This document shows, piece after piece, positions 43,113 through 52,793 of a DNA stretch of 64,000 bases. The stretch is from NCBI GenBank assembly GCA_019459145.1, contig JAIBEK010000037.1, positions 1-64,000 on the forward strand, in the 5' to 3' direction. A model generated the notes under the pieces. It saw only the letters and a list, made by a program, of their open reading frames with translations, did no database searches and was not told the DNA's origin. Source of the DNA: Arenimonas sp. Lineage in GTDB: Bacteria > Pseudomonadota > Alphaproteobacteria > Rhizobiales > Rhizobiaceae. The first letter of the stretch is position 1. Each line of letters starts with the position of its first letter. The position numbers and the translations under genes were made by a program.

Positions 43113-45500
43113 ATGAGCACCAACAGTTTTTCTCGGCTTGGCCATGCCCTCCGCCTCGCCGGCGACCGATTTCTTCGGCTGGGCGAAGCAGGCCAGACCG
43201 AGGCCGAAGCGGACCGCATCCGGGCAATCCGCCTGTCGACGGTCTTGCGCAACACGCCTTTGATGATGGGCGCCAACATCGCCAACGCGGTTGTGGCACT
43301 CGTCGCCTTTGCCAACAGCGACCTGTTTGCCTGGGTCGCGGTCTGGGCGCTGCTCATCATCGTAATCGCGGCCTATAACGGCATGGCAACATGGCGGAGC
43401 GGGAAGCTGCCGCCGCGCCGGACCGCGTCGCTTCGCGGCTCCCGTCGGGCGGTGATCTTTGCCGCCTTGCTGAGCGGCCTCTGGGCAGCGCTGACCGTGG
43501 TGTTCTACCCGCATGCCACCGACCACCAGCGGCTGGTGATCGTCGCGATCAGCGTCGGCATGATGGGCGGAGGCGGTTTCGCCCTGGCCACGATCCCGCC
43601 GGCGGCCATCACCTTCAGCGTCCTCATGGGGCTGGTCTCACTGCTGGCTCTCAGCGTCGCCAACGAAGCCGTGGGTTTCAGCCTGCTCGCGCTTTACGTG
43701 ATCTACACGGCAATCATCGTGCGCTCGTCGATGGCCCTGTGCGAAAATCTCACCATTCGCGTGCGTGCCCAGATGGCCTCCGACGACCAACGCGACGTCA
43801 TCGGATTGCTGCTCAACGACTTCGAGGAGAACGCCGCCGACTGGCTGTGGGGTCTCGACGCCGAACTTCGCCTGCAACGGGCATCCCCGCGCCTCTTTGA
43901 GGAACTCGGCTGCACCGAGCAGCAGGCCTATGACCGGTTTCTCTGGGAACTGCTCCCGTGTGACGGATCAAGCTGCGGCGGGAGCTACAAACTGAATGGC
44001 ACGGATGGCCTGCGCAACCTGCTGACCAGCCGCACCTCCTTCCGCGATGTCGAGGTCTGTGTCGTCCAGGACGGCGAACCAGGCGTCTGGTCTCTCAGTG
44101 CCAAGGCCATGTTCGACGCCGACGGACACTTCACCGGCTACCGTGGCGTCGGGCGCAACGTGACCCAGGCTCGCGAAGCGCGCCGTCGGATCGAACACAT
44201 GGCGCGCCACGACAGCCTCACCAATGTCGGCAACCGCGTTCTGCTCAACGAGGGCCTCTCCCGAGCGGTCGATCGCCTGGAGCGCTTCGACGAGCATTTC
44301 TCCATCCTCCTGCTCGACCTCGACCGTTTCAAGCAGGTCAACGATACCCACGGCCACGGCGCCGGAGACCAGCTTCTGCGCGAGGTGGCCAAGGTGTTGC
44401 AGGCCGTGTGCGGAGAAACCGACACGCTCGCCCGGCTCGGCGGCGACGAGTTCGCCGTCATCCATACGTCCATGCAAGACCCTCGCGCCGTGGCGGTGCT
44501 CGCCGACAGGCTGGTCAATGCGCTCTCCCAACCCTTCCCGCTCGATTCCGGCACCGCCCGCATCGGTGTCTCGATCGGCATTGCCTGCGCCCCGATCGAC
44601 GGCCGTGACGCGGACGCCCTGATGCGCAACGCCGACCTTGCGCTCTATCGTGCCAAGGCCGACGGCCGAAACCGCTTCCACTTCTTCGATACCTCGCTCG
44701 ACGCCGCCGCCCGCCGCCGCAACCTGATCGAGCAGGAACTGCGCGCCGCCGTGGCGGCCCGGTCCCTGACGCTGCACTTCCAGCCGCTGGTCGACTGCAG
44801 CAGCGGCCGGATCGTCTGCGCCGAAGCGCTCCTGCGCTGGCACCATCCGACACTCGGAGCGATCAGCCCGACGGAGTTCATCCCGATCGCAGAGGATATC
44901 GGACTGATCGAAAGGATCGGCGCCTGGGCCATTCGCCAGGGCTGCATGACCGCAGCTTCATGGCCGGAGGCGATCCGGATCGCGGTCAACCTGTCGCCGC
45001 GCCAGTTCGCCGGCACGGGCCTCTACGCCGGCATCGCCGACGCTCTGCGCGACAGCGGCTTGCCGCCGGCCCGCCTCGAGCTGGAAGTGACGGAATCGCT
45101 GCTGTTGAAAACCAATGCGCTCGTCGAATCGACCCTTGTCGCGATCAGGGCCCTTGGCGTGCGTCTCGCTCTCGACGATTTCGGCACGGGCTATTCGTCG
45201 CTCAGCTATCTGCGCAAATATCGCTTCGACAAGCTGAAGATCGACCAGTCCTTCATCTCCGACATCGAAACGAATAACGACAGCCGCGCCATCGTCGACG
45301 CCATCATCCGGCTGGGGCACGACCTCGGCATGTCGGTTGCGGCCGAAGGCGTCGAGACCGAAGCGCAATACGACATCCTGCGGAGACATGGCTGTGGCGA
45401 AATCCAGGGCTTCCTGGTCGGCCGGCCGATGCCGGGAGAAGACCTGGAGAGGCTTCTGACCAACGCACGGGAGCCTGGGGCAATCCGCCAGACCGCCTGA
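43113..45500 (+). CDS. Membrane GGDEF-EAL cyclic-di-GMP protein with PAS domain
   Basis: A 795-aa protein with about six membrane segments (residues 45-210), a PAS-like sensor region (225-350; DWLWGLDAELRLQRAS), a GGDEF domain (about 362-520, intact RLGGDEFAV) and an EAL domain (about 535-785, intact EALLRW, NLSPRQF, DDFGTGYSSL). Both active motifs are conserved, so it may make, break, or switch cyclic-di-GMP. It stands alone; the 274-bp gap upstream holds nothing clear. Confidence 0.92.
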   Translation: MSTNSFSRLGHALRLAGDRFLRLGEAGQTEAEADRIRAIRLSTVLRNTPLMMGANIANAVVALVAFANSDLFAWVAVWALLIIVIAAYNGMATWRSGKLPPRRTASLRGSRRAVIFAALLSGLWAALTVVFYPHATDHQRLVIVAISVGMMGGGGFALATIPPAAITFSVLMGLVSLLALSVANEAVGFSLLALYVIYTAIIVRSSMALCENLTIRVRAQMASDDQRDVIGLLLNDFEENAADWLWGLDAELRLQRASPRLFEELGCTEQQAYDRFLWELLPCDGSSCGGSYKLNGTDGLRNLLTSRTSFRDVEVCVVQDGEPGVWSLSAKAMFDADGHFTGYRGVGRNVTQAREARRRIEHMARHDSLTNVGNRVLLNEGLSRAVDRLERFDEHFSILLLDLDRFKQVNDTHGHGAGDQLLREVAKVLQAVCGETDTLARLGGDEFAVIHTSMQDPRAVAVLADRLVNALSQPFPLDSGTARIGVSIGIACAPIDGRDADALMRNADLALYRAKADGRNRFHFFDTSLDAAARRRNLIEQELRAAVAARSLTLHFQPLVDCSSGRIVCAEALLRWHHPTLGAISPTEFIPIAEDIGLIERIGAWAIRQGCMTAASWPEAIRIAVNLSPRQFAGTGLYAGIADALRDSGLPPARLELEVTESLLLKTNALVESTLVAIRALGVRLALDDFGTGYSSLSYLRKYRFDKLKIDQSFISDIETNNDSRAIVDAIIRLGHDLGMSVAAEGVETEAQYDILRRHGCGEIQGFLVGRPMPGEDLERLLTNAREPGAIRQTA

Positions 45501-45572
45501 CAAACCGCCACCGGTAGGCAGCAAACAGCAAGCAGGAAACGATTGCTCCCTCGCAATGGCGGACGCTGCGGT

Positions 45573-47114
45573 TTATTCGAGCGGAATGGCGACGTGGCGC
45601 AGATTGCCCTCGGCATCGGAAATCATCACATAGGCATTGCGCCGGCCTTCGCTCTTCAGCGTGCTCAGCGTCTCTGCCACCGCCTCGGGGGTCTCAACGA
45701 ACTCCTGCGCCACCTCGACGATCACCTGCCCTGCCTCGATCCCCTTTTCCGCGGCCGGCGAGCCCGGCGTGACGGCGGTAATGACCACGCCCTCGACGCT
45801 CTCGGCGATCGCATAGGTCTTGCGCGCCGCATCGTCGAGCGGTGAAAGCTCGATGCCGATCGCCCCGAGGATCGCCGGCGACTGTGCGCCCGGCGCGGTC
45901 GGCGATTGCTGCTCTCCGTCCTCGTCCCCCGGCGCCGTCTCCTCGCTTTCGCCCTCCGGCGTCAGCACGCCGTCTTCGGACGACGCGACGACGGCCGCCT
46001 TTTCGTCTTCCAGTCGTCCGAGCGTCACGCTCAGCGTCTCTTCCTTGCCGTCGCGCAGCACGATCACCCTAACCTCGGCCCCGACCGCGCTCTCGGCAAC
46101 GGTTCTGACGAGATCGCGCGTATCGTCGACCTCCTTGCCGTCGAACGACACGATCACGTCACCGATCCGGATCGGACCGTTCTCAACCGGACCGCCCTTG
46201 ACCAAGCCGCTCACCAGCGCGCCGCGAGCCTTGCCGATCTTGAGGCTATCCGCCACCTCGTCGGTCACCGGCTGGATACGCACGCCGAGCCAGCCGCGCC
46301 GGGTCTCGCCGAACTCGATCAATTGGTTGATGACGTTTTCGGCGAGTTCGGTCGGCACCGCGAAGCCGATGCCGATCGAGCCGCCACTCGGCGAAATGAT
46401 CGCCGTGTTGATGCCGATCACCTCACCGTTCATGTTGAACAGCGGGCCGCCGGAATTGCCCTTGTTGATCGCCGCATCGGTCTGGATGAAATTGTCGTAA
46501 GGGCCGGCATTGATGTTGCGACCGCTCGCCGAGATGATACCGACGGTCACGGACCCGCCGAGCCCGAACGGATTGCCGATCGCCATGACCCAGTCGCCGA
46601 TGCGCATCTTGCGAGAATCGCCGAACTTGACGGCGGCCAGCGGCGCCGGAGGCTCGACCTTCAGCACCGACAGGTCGGTCTTCGGATCGGTACCGATCAG
46701 CTTGGCCTTGAGCTTGGAGCCGTCGGGGAAGATGACCTCGATGTCGTCGGCCCCCTCGATCACGTGATTATTGGTGACGACGAAGCCCTTCGGATCGATG
46801 ACGAAGCCCGAGCCGAGCGAATTGACCTTGTTATTGCCGCCGTCCTGGCCCCGGTTCTTGAAGAAATCCTCGAACAGTTCCTGGAAGGGGGAGCCTTCCG
46901 GCACCTGCGGTACGGGACCGTCGCCCTCGTCCTTGACGCTCTGCGAGGTAGAAATATTGACCACCGCCCCGAGCAGGCCCTGCGCCAGATCGGCCACCGA
47001 ATCAGGCCCTTGAGCCATCGCGGCGCGGCTCGAGCCCATCGCGCCGAGCGATAGTGCCGTGCCGAGCAGCAGGGCCGCGAGTGCAGTGCGGGACTTGGGC
47101 GCGGTGCGGGTCAT
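45573..47114 (-). CDS. degP: Periplasmic serine protease DegP/HtrA (Do family)
   Basis: A 513-aa periplasmic protease-chaperone: signal peptide to about residue 35, trypsin-like domain with H117, D147 and S221 (GNSGGP), PDZ1 about 275-365 and a second PDZ at about 410-510. Between the PDZ domains is an acidic linker (GESEETAPGDEDGEQQSP). AGGAAG lies before the ATG at 47114. It follows hflK-hflC and DUF2065 on the same strand, the usual alphaproteobacterial grouping for membrane quality control. Confidence 0.95.
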   Translation of the reverse strand: MTRTAPKSRTALAALLLGTALSLGAMGSSRAAMAQGPDSVADLAQGLLGAVVNISTSQSVKDEGDGPVPQVPEGSPFQELFEDFFKNRGQDGGNNKVNSLGSGFVIDPKGFVVTNNHVIEGADDIEVIFPDGSKLKAKLIGTDPKTDLSVLKVEPPAPLAAVKFGDSRKMRIGDWVMAIGNPFGLGGSVTVGIISASGRNINAGPYDNFIQTDAAINKGNSGGPLFNMNGEVIGINTAIISPSGGSIGIGFAVPTELAENVINQLIEFGETRRGWLGVRIQPVTDEVADSLKIGKARGALVSGLVKGGPVENGPIRIGDVIVSFDGKEVDDTRDLVRTVAESAVGAEVRVIVLRDGKEETLSVTLGRLEDEKAAVVASSEDGVLTPEGESEETAPGDEDGEQQSPTAPGAQSPAILGAIGIELSPLDDAARKTYAIAESVEGVVITAVTPGSPAAEKGIEAGQVIVEVAQEFVETPEAVAETLSTLKSEGRRNAYVMISDAEGNLRHVAIPLE

Positions 47115-47215
47115 GTGGTCTTCCTCTGGCTGGACAGGCATCTTTTTGGCCGAAGCATAAGGCGGAAAAATGAAAGTCGAAATCAATTTCGCCGGAGCGG
47201 TGCGTGACGCAAGCC

Positions 47216-47401
47216 CTAGCCGCGGACCAGCCAGATTATTCCGACACCCAGCGTGACGGCGACCAGGCCCGAAAGCCGCAGTTGTTCCGGCGGAATGGAC
47301 GGCAAGAGACGCGCCATCCGCACAAGAAAACGAGGGGCCAGTGCATAGACCAGCCCCTCGAGGATCAGGAAAAAGGCAAAACCTGCGAGCAGATCCGCCA
47401 T
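47216..47401 (-). CDS. DUF2065 small membrane protein
   Basis: A 61-aa protein, standard for DUF2065 (YjeT-like), with two membrane segments (residues ~3-24 and 41-59). ATG at 47401 (MADLLAGFAFFLILEG) is chosen over an upstream TTG. It begins 8 bp after hflC ends and lies before degP, so it is probably part of the hflKC operon. Role unknown. Confidence 0.85.
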   Translation of the reverse strand: MADLLAGFAFFLILEGLVYALAPRFLVRMARLLPSIPPEQLRLSGLVAVTLGVGIIWLVRG

Positions 47402-47409
47402 GGCGACCG

Positions 47410-48345
47410 TCAATTGCCGGTTGCCGGGACGGCACTTGCCGCTGGAGCCGAGGGGGAAGTCGGAGCCGCCCCCTGCGCGTCGTTGAAGAAGCGGAAGAAA
47501 TCCGAATCCGGCGACAGCACCATGGTCGAACCGGTACCGCTCAGCGCCCCGTTATAGGCCCGCATCGAGCGATAGAACTCGAAGAAGGCTTCGTCGCGAC
47601 CAAAGGCCTCGGCGAAGACGCGGTTACGTTCGGCGTCGCCCTGGCCTCGCAGGATTTCCGAATCACGCTGCGCTTCCGCCTGCAATTCGACAACCTGGCG
47701 GTCGGCGATGGCGCGGCGGCGCTGGCCTTCTTCATTACCACGGGCGCGGATCAGTTCGGCCTCGGCCAGTCTTTCGGCCTTCATGCGCTCGAAAGTCTGT
47801 TGCGAGACTTCCTGTGTCAGGTCGGTCCGGCGAATGCGCACGTCGGAAATGGTGACGCCGAGCGATTCCGCATCGACCCTCAAGTCGTCGCGGACTTCCT
47901 GCATCATCGACGCGCGGGCATCCGACAGCGCCGATTCGAAGCCACGCAGGCCGTAGACGCGACGCAGCGATGCATCGAGACGGGTGCGCAGGCGCGATTC
48001 GGCGGATTCCCGATCGCCGGAGACCGTTTCACGGAACCGGCGGGGATCGGTGATCTTGTAGACGACGAAGGCGTCGACTTCATAGAACTTGCCGCCGGAA
48101 ACCTGCACGCGGATATTGTCGAGATCGAAGCGCAGCGCCTGATCCTCGACATACTGGACGCGATCGGCGTCGGCGAAGGCGAACGGCAGCTTGAAGTAAA
48201 GCCCCGGTTCGCTGTGGACGGCCTGGATCTGACCGAAGCGCACCACGACCGCCTGCTGGCGCTCATTGACGACGAAGACCGACGAATAGACCAGCAGCAG
48301 CACGGCCGCGAGGCCGATCAGCCCATAGGCGAGACGATTGGACAT
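47410..48345 (-). CDS. hflC: HflC, FtsH protease modulator
   Basis: A 311-aa SPFH/band 7 protein anchored by one N-terminal segment (residues 5-25). It pairs with HflK to enclose FtsH and control its access to membrane substrates. Motif VNERQQAVVVRFGQ and a long C-terminal coil (AERLAEAELIRARGNEEGQRRRAIADRQVVELQAEAQRDSEILRGQGDAERNRVFAEAF) are typical. ATG at 48345 follows the hflK stop by two bases (TGATCATG). Confidence 0.95.
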   Translation of the reverse strand: MSNRLAYGLIGLAAVLLLVYSSVFVVNERQQAVVVRFGQIQAVHSEPGLYFKLPFAFADADRVQYVEDQALRFDLDNIRVQVSGGKFYEVDAFVVYKITDPRRFRETVSGDRESAESRLRTRLDASLRRVYGLRGFESALSDARASMMQEVRDDLRVDAESLGVTISDVRIRRTDLTQEVSQQTFERMKAERLAEAELIRARGNEEGQRRRAIADRQVVELQAEAQRDSEILRGQGDAERNRVFAEAFGRDEAFFEFYRSMRAYNGALSGTGSTMVLSPDSDFFRFFNDAQGAAPTSPSAPAASAVPATGN

Positions 48346-48347
48346 GA

Positions 48348-49445
48348 TCAATTGCCTCCCTGCGTCTGGCTCTGGCCCATGCGGCCGATCTCGTTGAGCG
48401 GCAGATAGGGTACGACGCCGCTCTGGTTTTGGTCGATGATCACCTTGTTCGAGTTCTTCAGAACCTGCTCCATGGTTTCCAGATAGAGGCGCTTGCGGGT
48501 CACGTCCGGCGCCTTGCTATATTCTTCGTGGATGTCGACGAAGCGCTGGGCCTCACCTTGCGCTTCCTTGACGACACGATCCTTGTAGGCGGCTGCCTCT
48601 TCGCGGATCTGCGCCGCCTGGCCTCGGGCCTGACCGAGCTTCTGGTTGGAGTATTTGTTGGCTTCCTCGACGAAGCGATCTTCGTCCTGCTCGGCGCGTT
48701 GGACTTCGTCGAAGGCGTCGGCGACCTCGCGCGGCGGGGCCGCATCCTCGATCGCCACGGCATTGATTGAAATGCCGGCACCGTAAGTGTCCATCGTGCC
48801 CTGAATGATCGCCTTGACGTCGGCAGCGATCTGCTGGCGAGCGTCACGGAAAATGTCCTGCGCGGGACGACGACCGACGACTTCGCGCATGGCGCTCTCG
48901 GCGACCTGCTGCAGGGTCAGCTGCGGAGCCTCGATATTGAACAGGAAGGCGCGCGGGTCACTTACCGTGAACAGCACCGAGAACTGCACATTGACGATAT
49001 TCTGGTCACCCGACAGCATCAGGCCGGCGCTCGACGAGGACGAGGCCTTGGCACCGATATTCTGCTGCTGCTCGGTCACCTTGGTGATTTCGACGGTTTC
49101 CAGCGGCCATACATGGAAGTGCAGGCCCGGCATGGCGATTTCGTCCTTCGGCTTGCCGAAGCGCAGCTCGACGCCGCGCTCGTCCGGCTGGACCGTGTAG
49201 ATTGCCTGAACCAGCCAGAAAGCGACCAGCACCAGGCCCAGGACGACGAGCATGCCGCCGTTGAAACCGCCGGGCACGAGGTTCTTCAACCGGTCCTGAC
49301 CGCGCCGGATCAGATCCTCGAGATCGGGGGGCGTATTGCCGCCACCGCCGCCGCGCGGCCGGTTCGGCCCCTGCCCCCAGGGGCCCTTGTTATCGCCGCC
49401 GCCGCCGCCCCATGGGCCGCCGCCGTTCTGATTGCTCCAGGGCAT
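48348..49445 (-). CDS. hflK: HflK, FtsH protease modulator
   Basis: A 365-aa SPFH/band 7 protein. A Gly/Pro/Trp-rich cytoplasmic N-terminus (WSNQNGGGPWGGGGG) precedes one membrane segment (about 64-82), the band 7 domain (84-280) and a C-terminal coil. The standard HflK composition and order. First gene of hflK-hflC-DUF2065-degP. Confidence 0.95.
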   Translation of the reverse strand: MPWSNQNGGGPWGGGGGDNKGPWGQGPNRPRGGGGGNTPPDLEDLIRRGQDRLKNLVPGGFNGGMLVVLGLVLVAFWLVQAIYTVQPDERGVELRFGKPKDEIAMPGLHFHVWPLETVEITKVTEQQQNIGAKASSSSSAGLMLSGDQNIVNVQFSVLFTVSDPRAFLFNIEAPQLTLQQVAESAMREVVGRRPAQDIFRDARQQIAADVKAIIQGTMDTYGAGISINAVAIEDAAPPREVADAFDEVQRAEQDEDRFVEEANKYSNQKLGQARGQAAQIREEAAAYKDRVVKEAQGEAQRFVDIHEEYSKAPDVTRKRLYLETMEQVLKNSNKVIIDQNQSGVVPYLPLNEIGRMGQSQTQGGN

Positions 49446-49590
49446 TCATACCTCTTTGATTGAAATTCGCTCCCAATGCCTGCGCGGATGCCATCGGCTC
49501 CTCGCGGACGTTAGTCCCGTTATAGGTACGGCTATGCGCGCTTTCAACGGAAAGCACTTAACTTCTTCGAGAGTTATGGGAAATAATGCG

Positions 49591-50115
49591 TTATGCCGCA
49601 GCTCTTCTGCGGTAGACGGCATAACGGGTCGGATAACTGTCCTTTTCGCCTGCGGGAAACGCCGTTTCCTCCACCAGCTCGAACAGGGCCGGATCGATCG
49701 CCGGAAAGACCGTGTCGCCGTCGATCACGGCCTCGACATGGGTCACATGCAGTTCGTCGCAAAGCGGCAGCGCCTGCCGGTAGATCTCGCCGCCGCCGGC
49801 AATGCAGACTTCGTCCACGCCCGAGGCGCTCGCGATCGCTGTCGCGCGCTCCAGCGCCGCCTCGAGGCTCGCCTCAGTCTCGACACCCGGCATGTCGATC
49901 TTCGGGCCGCGGCTGACGATCACATGCGGCCGGCCAGGCAAGGGCTTGCCGCCGACCGACTCGAACGTCTTTCGCCCCATCACCAGCGGCTTGCCCATGG
50001 TCAATGCCTTGAACCGCTTGAGATCGGTCGACAGCTTCCACGGCATGTCGCCATCGCGGCCGATCACGCCATTCTCCGCCATGGCGACGACGATGATGAT
50101 CTTGGCTTTCGACAT
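49591..50115 (-). CDS. folA: Dihydrofolate reductase
   Basis: A 174-aa DHFR reducing dihydrofolate with NADPH. N-terminal AENGVIGRDGDMPWKLSTDLKRFKALTMGKPLVMGRKTFES includes the catalytic aspartate (D31 in STDLKRF) and the folate/NADPH loops; VCIAGGGEIYRQAL is the second conserved block. ATG at 50115 is chosen. It follows thyA by 32 bp: ThyA makes dihydrofolate and this enzyme recycles it, so the pair acts together in thymidylate synthesis. Confidence 0.95.
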   Translation of the reverse strand: MSKAKIIIVVAMAENGVIGRDGDMPWKLSTDLKRFKALTMGKPLVMGRKTFESVGGKPLPGRPHVIVSRGPKIDMPGVETEASLEAALERATAIASASGVDEVCIAGGGEIYRQALPLCDELHVTHVEAVIDGDTVFPAIDPALFELVEETAFPAGEKDSYPTRYAVYRRRAAA

Positions 50116-50147
50116 GGACTGCCTTTCGCTGGAACCACCCACCGTCA

Positions 50148-50942
50148 TCAGACGGCGATCGGCGCCTTGATGCTTGAATCGGCTTCGTAGCCCTCGAGGC
50201 TAAAGTCCTCGAACTGAAAGGCAAACAGGTCACGCACCTGCGGATTGATCCGCATCACCGGAAGCGCCTTCGGCGTCCGCGCCAGCTGCAGCTTCGCCTG
50301 CTCGAAATGGTTGGCGTAGAGATGCGCGTCGCCGAGCGTGTGGACGAAGTCACCGGGCTCGAGATCCGTCACCTGCGCCACCATCATCGTCAGAAGTGCG
50401 TAGGAAGCGATGTTGAAGGGCACGCCGAGGAATATGTCGGCCGAGCGCTGATAGAGCTGGCAGGAGAGCTTGCCATCCGCGACGTAGAACTGGAACAGGC
50501 AGTGACAGGGCGGCAAGGCCATCTCGTCCACTTCCACCGGGTTCCAGGCGGAAACGATATGGCGGCGCGAATTGGGATTCTTGCGGATCCCTTCAATGAG
50601 ATTGGCGATCTGGTCGATATGGCCGCCCTTGCCGTCGGGCCAGGAGCGCCACTGCGCGCCATAGACCGGCCCGAGATCGCCGTTTTCGTCGGCCCACTCG
50701 TCCCAGATGCTGACACCATGCTGCTTGAGATAGGCGATATTGGTGTCGCCCTTGAGGAACCACAGAAGCTCATGGATGATCGAGCGCAGGTGCAACTTCT
50801 TGGTCGTGGTGACCGGAAACCCTTGCGAAAGGTCGAAACGCATCTGGTAGCCGAACACCGAGCGCGTGCCCGTTCCGGTGCGGTCGCCCCGGTCGGACCC
50901 GTTGTCCATCACATGGCGCAAGAGGTCGAGATACTGCTTCAT
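50148..50942 (-). CDS. thyA: Thymidylate synthase ThyA
   Basis: A 264-aa enzyme, the same length as E. coli ThyA, that methylates dUMP to dTMP. Catalytic C146 in [23 protein letters not shown] at the N-terminus and [20 protein letters not shown] are present. Start ATG 50942. It forms a thyA-folA pair on the minus strand. Confidence 0.97.
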   Translation of the reverse strand: MKQYLDLLRHVMDNGSDRGDRTGTGTRSVFGYQMRFDLSQGFPVTTTKKLHLRSIIHELLWFLKGDTNIAYLKQHGVSIWDEWADENGDLGPVYGAQWRSWPDGKGGHIDQIANLIEGIRKNPNSRRHIVSAWNPVEVDEMALPPCHCLFQFYVADGKLSCQLYQRSADIFLGVPFNIASYALLTMMVAQVTDLEPGDFVHTLGDAHLYANHFEQAKLQLARTPKALPVMRINPQVRDLFAFQFEDFSLEGYEADSSIKAPIAV

Positions 50943-51030
50943 GGTTTTTGCCGCCGATTCCTGTTCGGCGGCAATGTAGCGTCCCCGGCCGGCGGAACCA
51001 AGCGGCCCTGCCGGTTTTCCCATGCTGAGC

Positions 51031-51339
51031 TCAGAGGTCTTCCAGTTTGCCGAGTTCCTTGGCGACCAGGTAGTAGAAGGTCACACGCGACTTGCTGTTG
51101 TCCTTCGCCATGATGGTACACACCGTGTCGACGGCCTTGTCGGCGGCCGGGCCGGTGACGCCGAGCTTCTTGCCGCACCACTTTTCCTTGACGCGGGCGA
51201 GTTCATCCGGATCGGACGCGGATACAAGCGAGGAATCGCGATTGCGCAGGGCAATTCCCAGGTGACGCACGATCTTGTTGACCACCGCCTCGTCGGCGCC
51301 CGGGTCGTAGTGCGTCACTTCTGCAAGATAGTCCGTCAT
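51031..51339 (-). CDS. DUF2853 family protein
   Basis: A 102-aa soluble, mostly helical protein: [60 protein letters not shown]. It matches the DUF2853 pattern known from alphaproteobacteria; function unknown. ATG at 51339 gives the standard family start. 88 bp upstream of thyA on the same strand. Confidence 0.83.
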   Translation of the reverse strand: MTDYLAEVTHYDPGADEAVVNKIVRHLGIALRNRDSSLVSASDPDELARVKEKWCGKKLGVTGPAADKAVDTVCTIMAKDNSKSRVTFYYLVAKELGKLEDL

Positions 51340-51548
51340 GGCCTTCTTCCTTTCGCTGAACGCGGACGTCTCATGCGCGCCCGCTTGAACAGCAGAATGT
51401 GAGAAGCGTCTGTGACCGTCAAGCGGCTTGGCTTGCCGCGCCGAACATGATGCAAAATTTGTCGGCGCCAATTGAGTTTTGCCAGGAATCCGGCCATGAC
51501 AAGGCTCCGGCACGCACGGTCGTCCAGAACACGCGGAGACACAGGCGA

Positions 51549-52265
51549 ATGGCATTCAATCGGCTTGTCCTGACCTTGCTGACGGCGCTCACGATGGCGA
51601 CGGCACCCCTTCCCGCAAACGCCCAGTCCGGTGCGCCCCATCGCCTCGTCGGCATGTGGAATGTCGATGTCGGCGGGCCGGTCGGCAAATGCCAGATCGA
51701 ACTGCAGAGCCACAGCGTCGCCGGCCGCCTCGCAGCCCGCTCGATCATGTGCATGGGGCCGCTCGCCTTCGTCAACGGCTGGGCGCCCGACCGCAACGGC
51801 TTTTCCCTGCTCGGCCTCGACGGCCGCCCCATCGCCAGCTTCGCCCCGGCGCGCGGCATCATGAACGGCCGGCTCGCCGACGGTTCGCTGGTCGTCATGC
51901 GGCCGGCCGGCGGGCAGCGCGCCGATGCCGTGCAACCGCCGCCGGGCGGCGGCGCAAATCCCTGCTATATCCGCGAGGACACCGGCAAGTGCGTGGGCCC
52001 CGAGGATACCGTTGCGCCGCGCGGGCCGCATCCGGTCCGGGTGCTGATCACCGGCCTGATGAACATCCGCCGCGAACGCAGCCTCGAAAGCCAGGTCGTC
52101 GGCCAGGTGAAGGCGGGCCAGTGCATCATCGTCAATGCCTGTTTCGACACCAAATGGAGCGTTCGCTGCGAGATCCCGATGGACGGCGGCGCGACCCGCG
52201 GCTTCATCCTGAAATACTATGAGAAGAACGGCCGCGACTATGTCGGCTTCGTCAATCGCTGCTGA
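51549..52265 (+). CDS. AprI/Inh-like metalloprotease inhibitor domain with C-terminal SH3
   Basis: A 238-aa exported protein. Signal peptide about 1-25 (ending ANAQ), an AprI/Inh beta-barrel (30-105; LVGMWNVDVGGPVGKCQIELQS...SIMCMGPLAFVNGW with a cysteine pair), a Pro/Gly linker, and a C-terminal SH3-type domain (about 160-238; VRVLITGLMNIRRERSLESQVVGQVKAGQCI). Stand-alone Inh proteins block secreted zinc proteases; no such protease is nearby, so the target is unknown. ATG 51549 is set by the signal peptide. Confidence 0.8.
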   Translation: MAFNRLVLTLLTALTMATAPLPANAQSGAPHRLVGMWNVDVGGPVGKCQIELQSHSVAGRLAARSIMCMGPLAFVNGWAPDRNGFSLLGLDGRPIASFAPARGIMNGRLADGSLVVMRPAGGQRADAVQPPPGGGANPCYIREDTGKCVGPEDTVAPRGPHPVRVLITGLMNIRRERSLESQVVGQVKAGQCIIVNACFDTKWSVRCEIPMDGGATRGFILKYYEKNGRDYVGFVNRC

Positions 52266-52309
52266 TGCAAAACTTCCTTTCGCTTGGCCCTTTTCATCGG
52301 CGGATGAAA

Positions 52310-52655
52310 GACCTATATCTGCCTTGCCGGGGCTTGCTCCGGCTATGGCGATAAACGGTCGGTGTAATAAGCCTATTGGACCCGGGGGCGGTACCCGGCG
52401 CCTCCACCAAAAACCGGTTGGTCTTTTGACCGGCTTTTGATGGGGGCGAAATAGGATCGACAAGGGTGTAAAGATCGAACTTTTGCTCGGCATGATACCG
52501 CCGTTATCGGGTCACAAGTGTAGTTGCAAACGACAACAACGCTAAGGGTTACGCTCTCGCTGCCTAATGGCGGTGCGGGAAATCCGAACTAAGCCCTCAA
52601 GGTTAGCCCCTTGAGGCGGGGTCCGAAGGCACCTGGCAACAGAAGCCTTCACCTT
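52310..52655 (+). ncRNA. ssrA: Permuted two-piece tmRNA (ssrA)
   Basis: The acceptor piece comes first: its 3' end GGCGCCTCCACCA reaches 52409. A spacer (about 52410-52441) follows, then the coding piece from GGGGGCG at 52442, whose 5' end pairs with the acceptor 3' strand. The tag frame runs 52526-52567 and encodes ANDNNAKGYALAA then TAA. A hairpin near 52595-52616 and another at 52625-52650 lie at the 3' end. Outer ends are approximate. It rescues stalled ribosomes; sspB next door handles the tagged products. Confidence 0.93.
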
Positions 52656-52793
52656 CCCTCCCCTTTGCCTACCGTCCGCGTTTCAATTCGTGTAATATGC
52701 TTCGTCATGACTCGGGTAACGGGGGCTTTCCCCGAATGCGGCGTCGTGGCATATAGCCGCGCGAAGACGCCAAGCAAGAGAAAGACAGGATCT

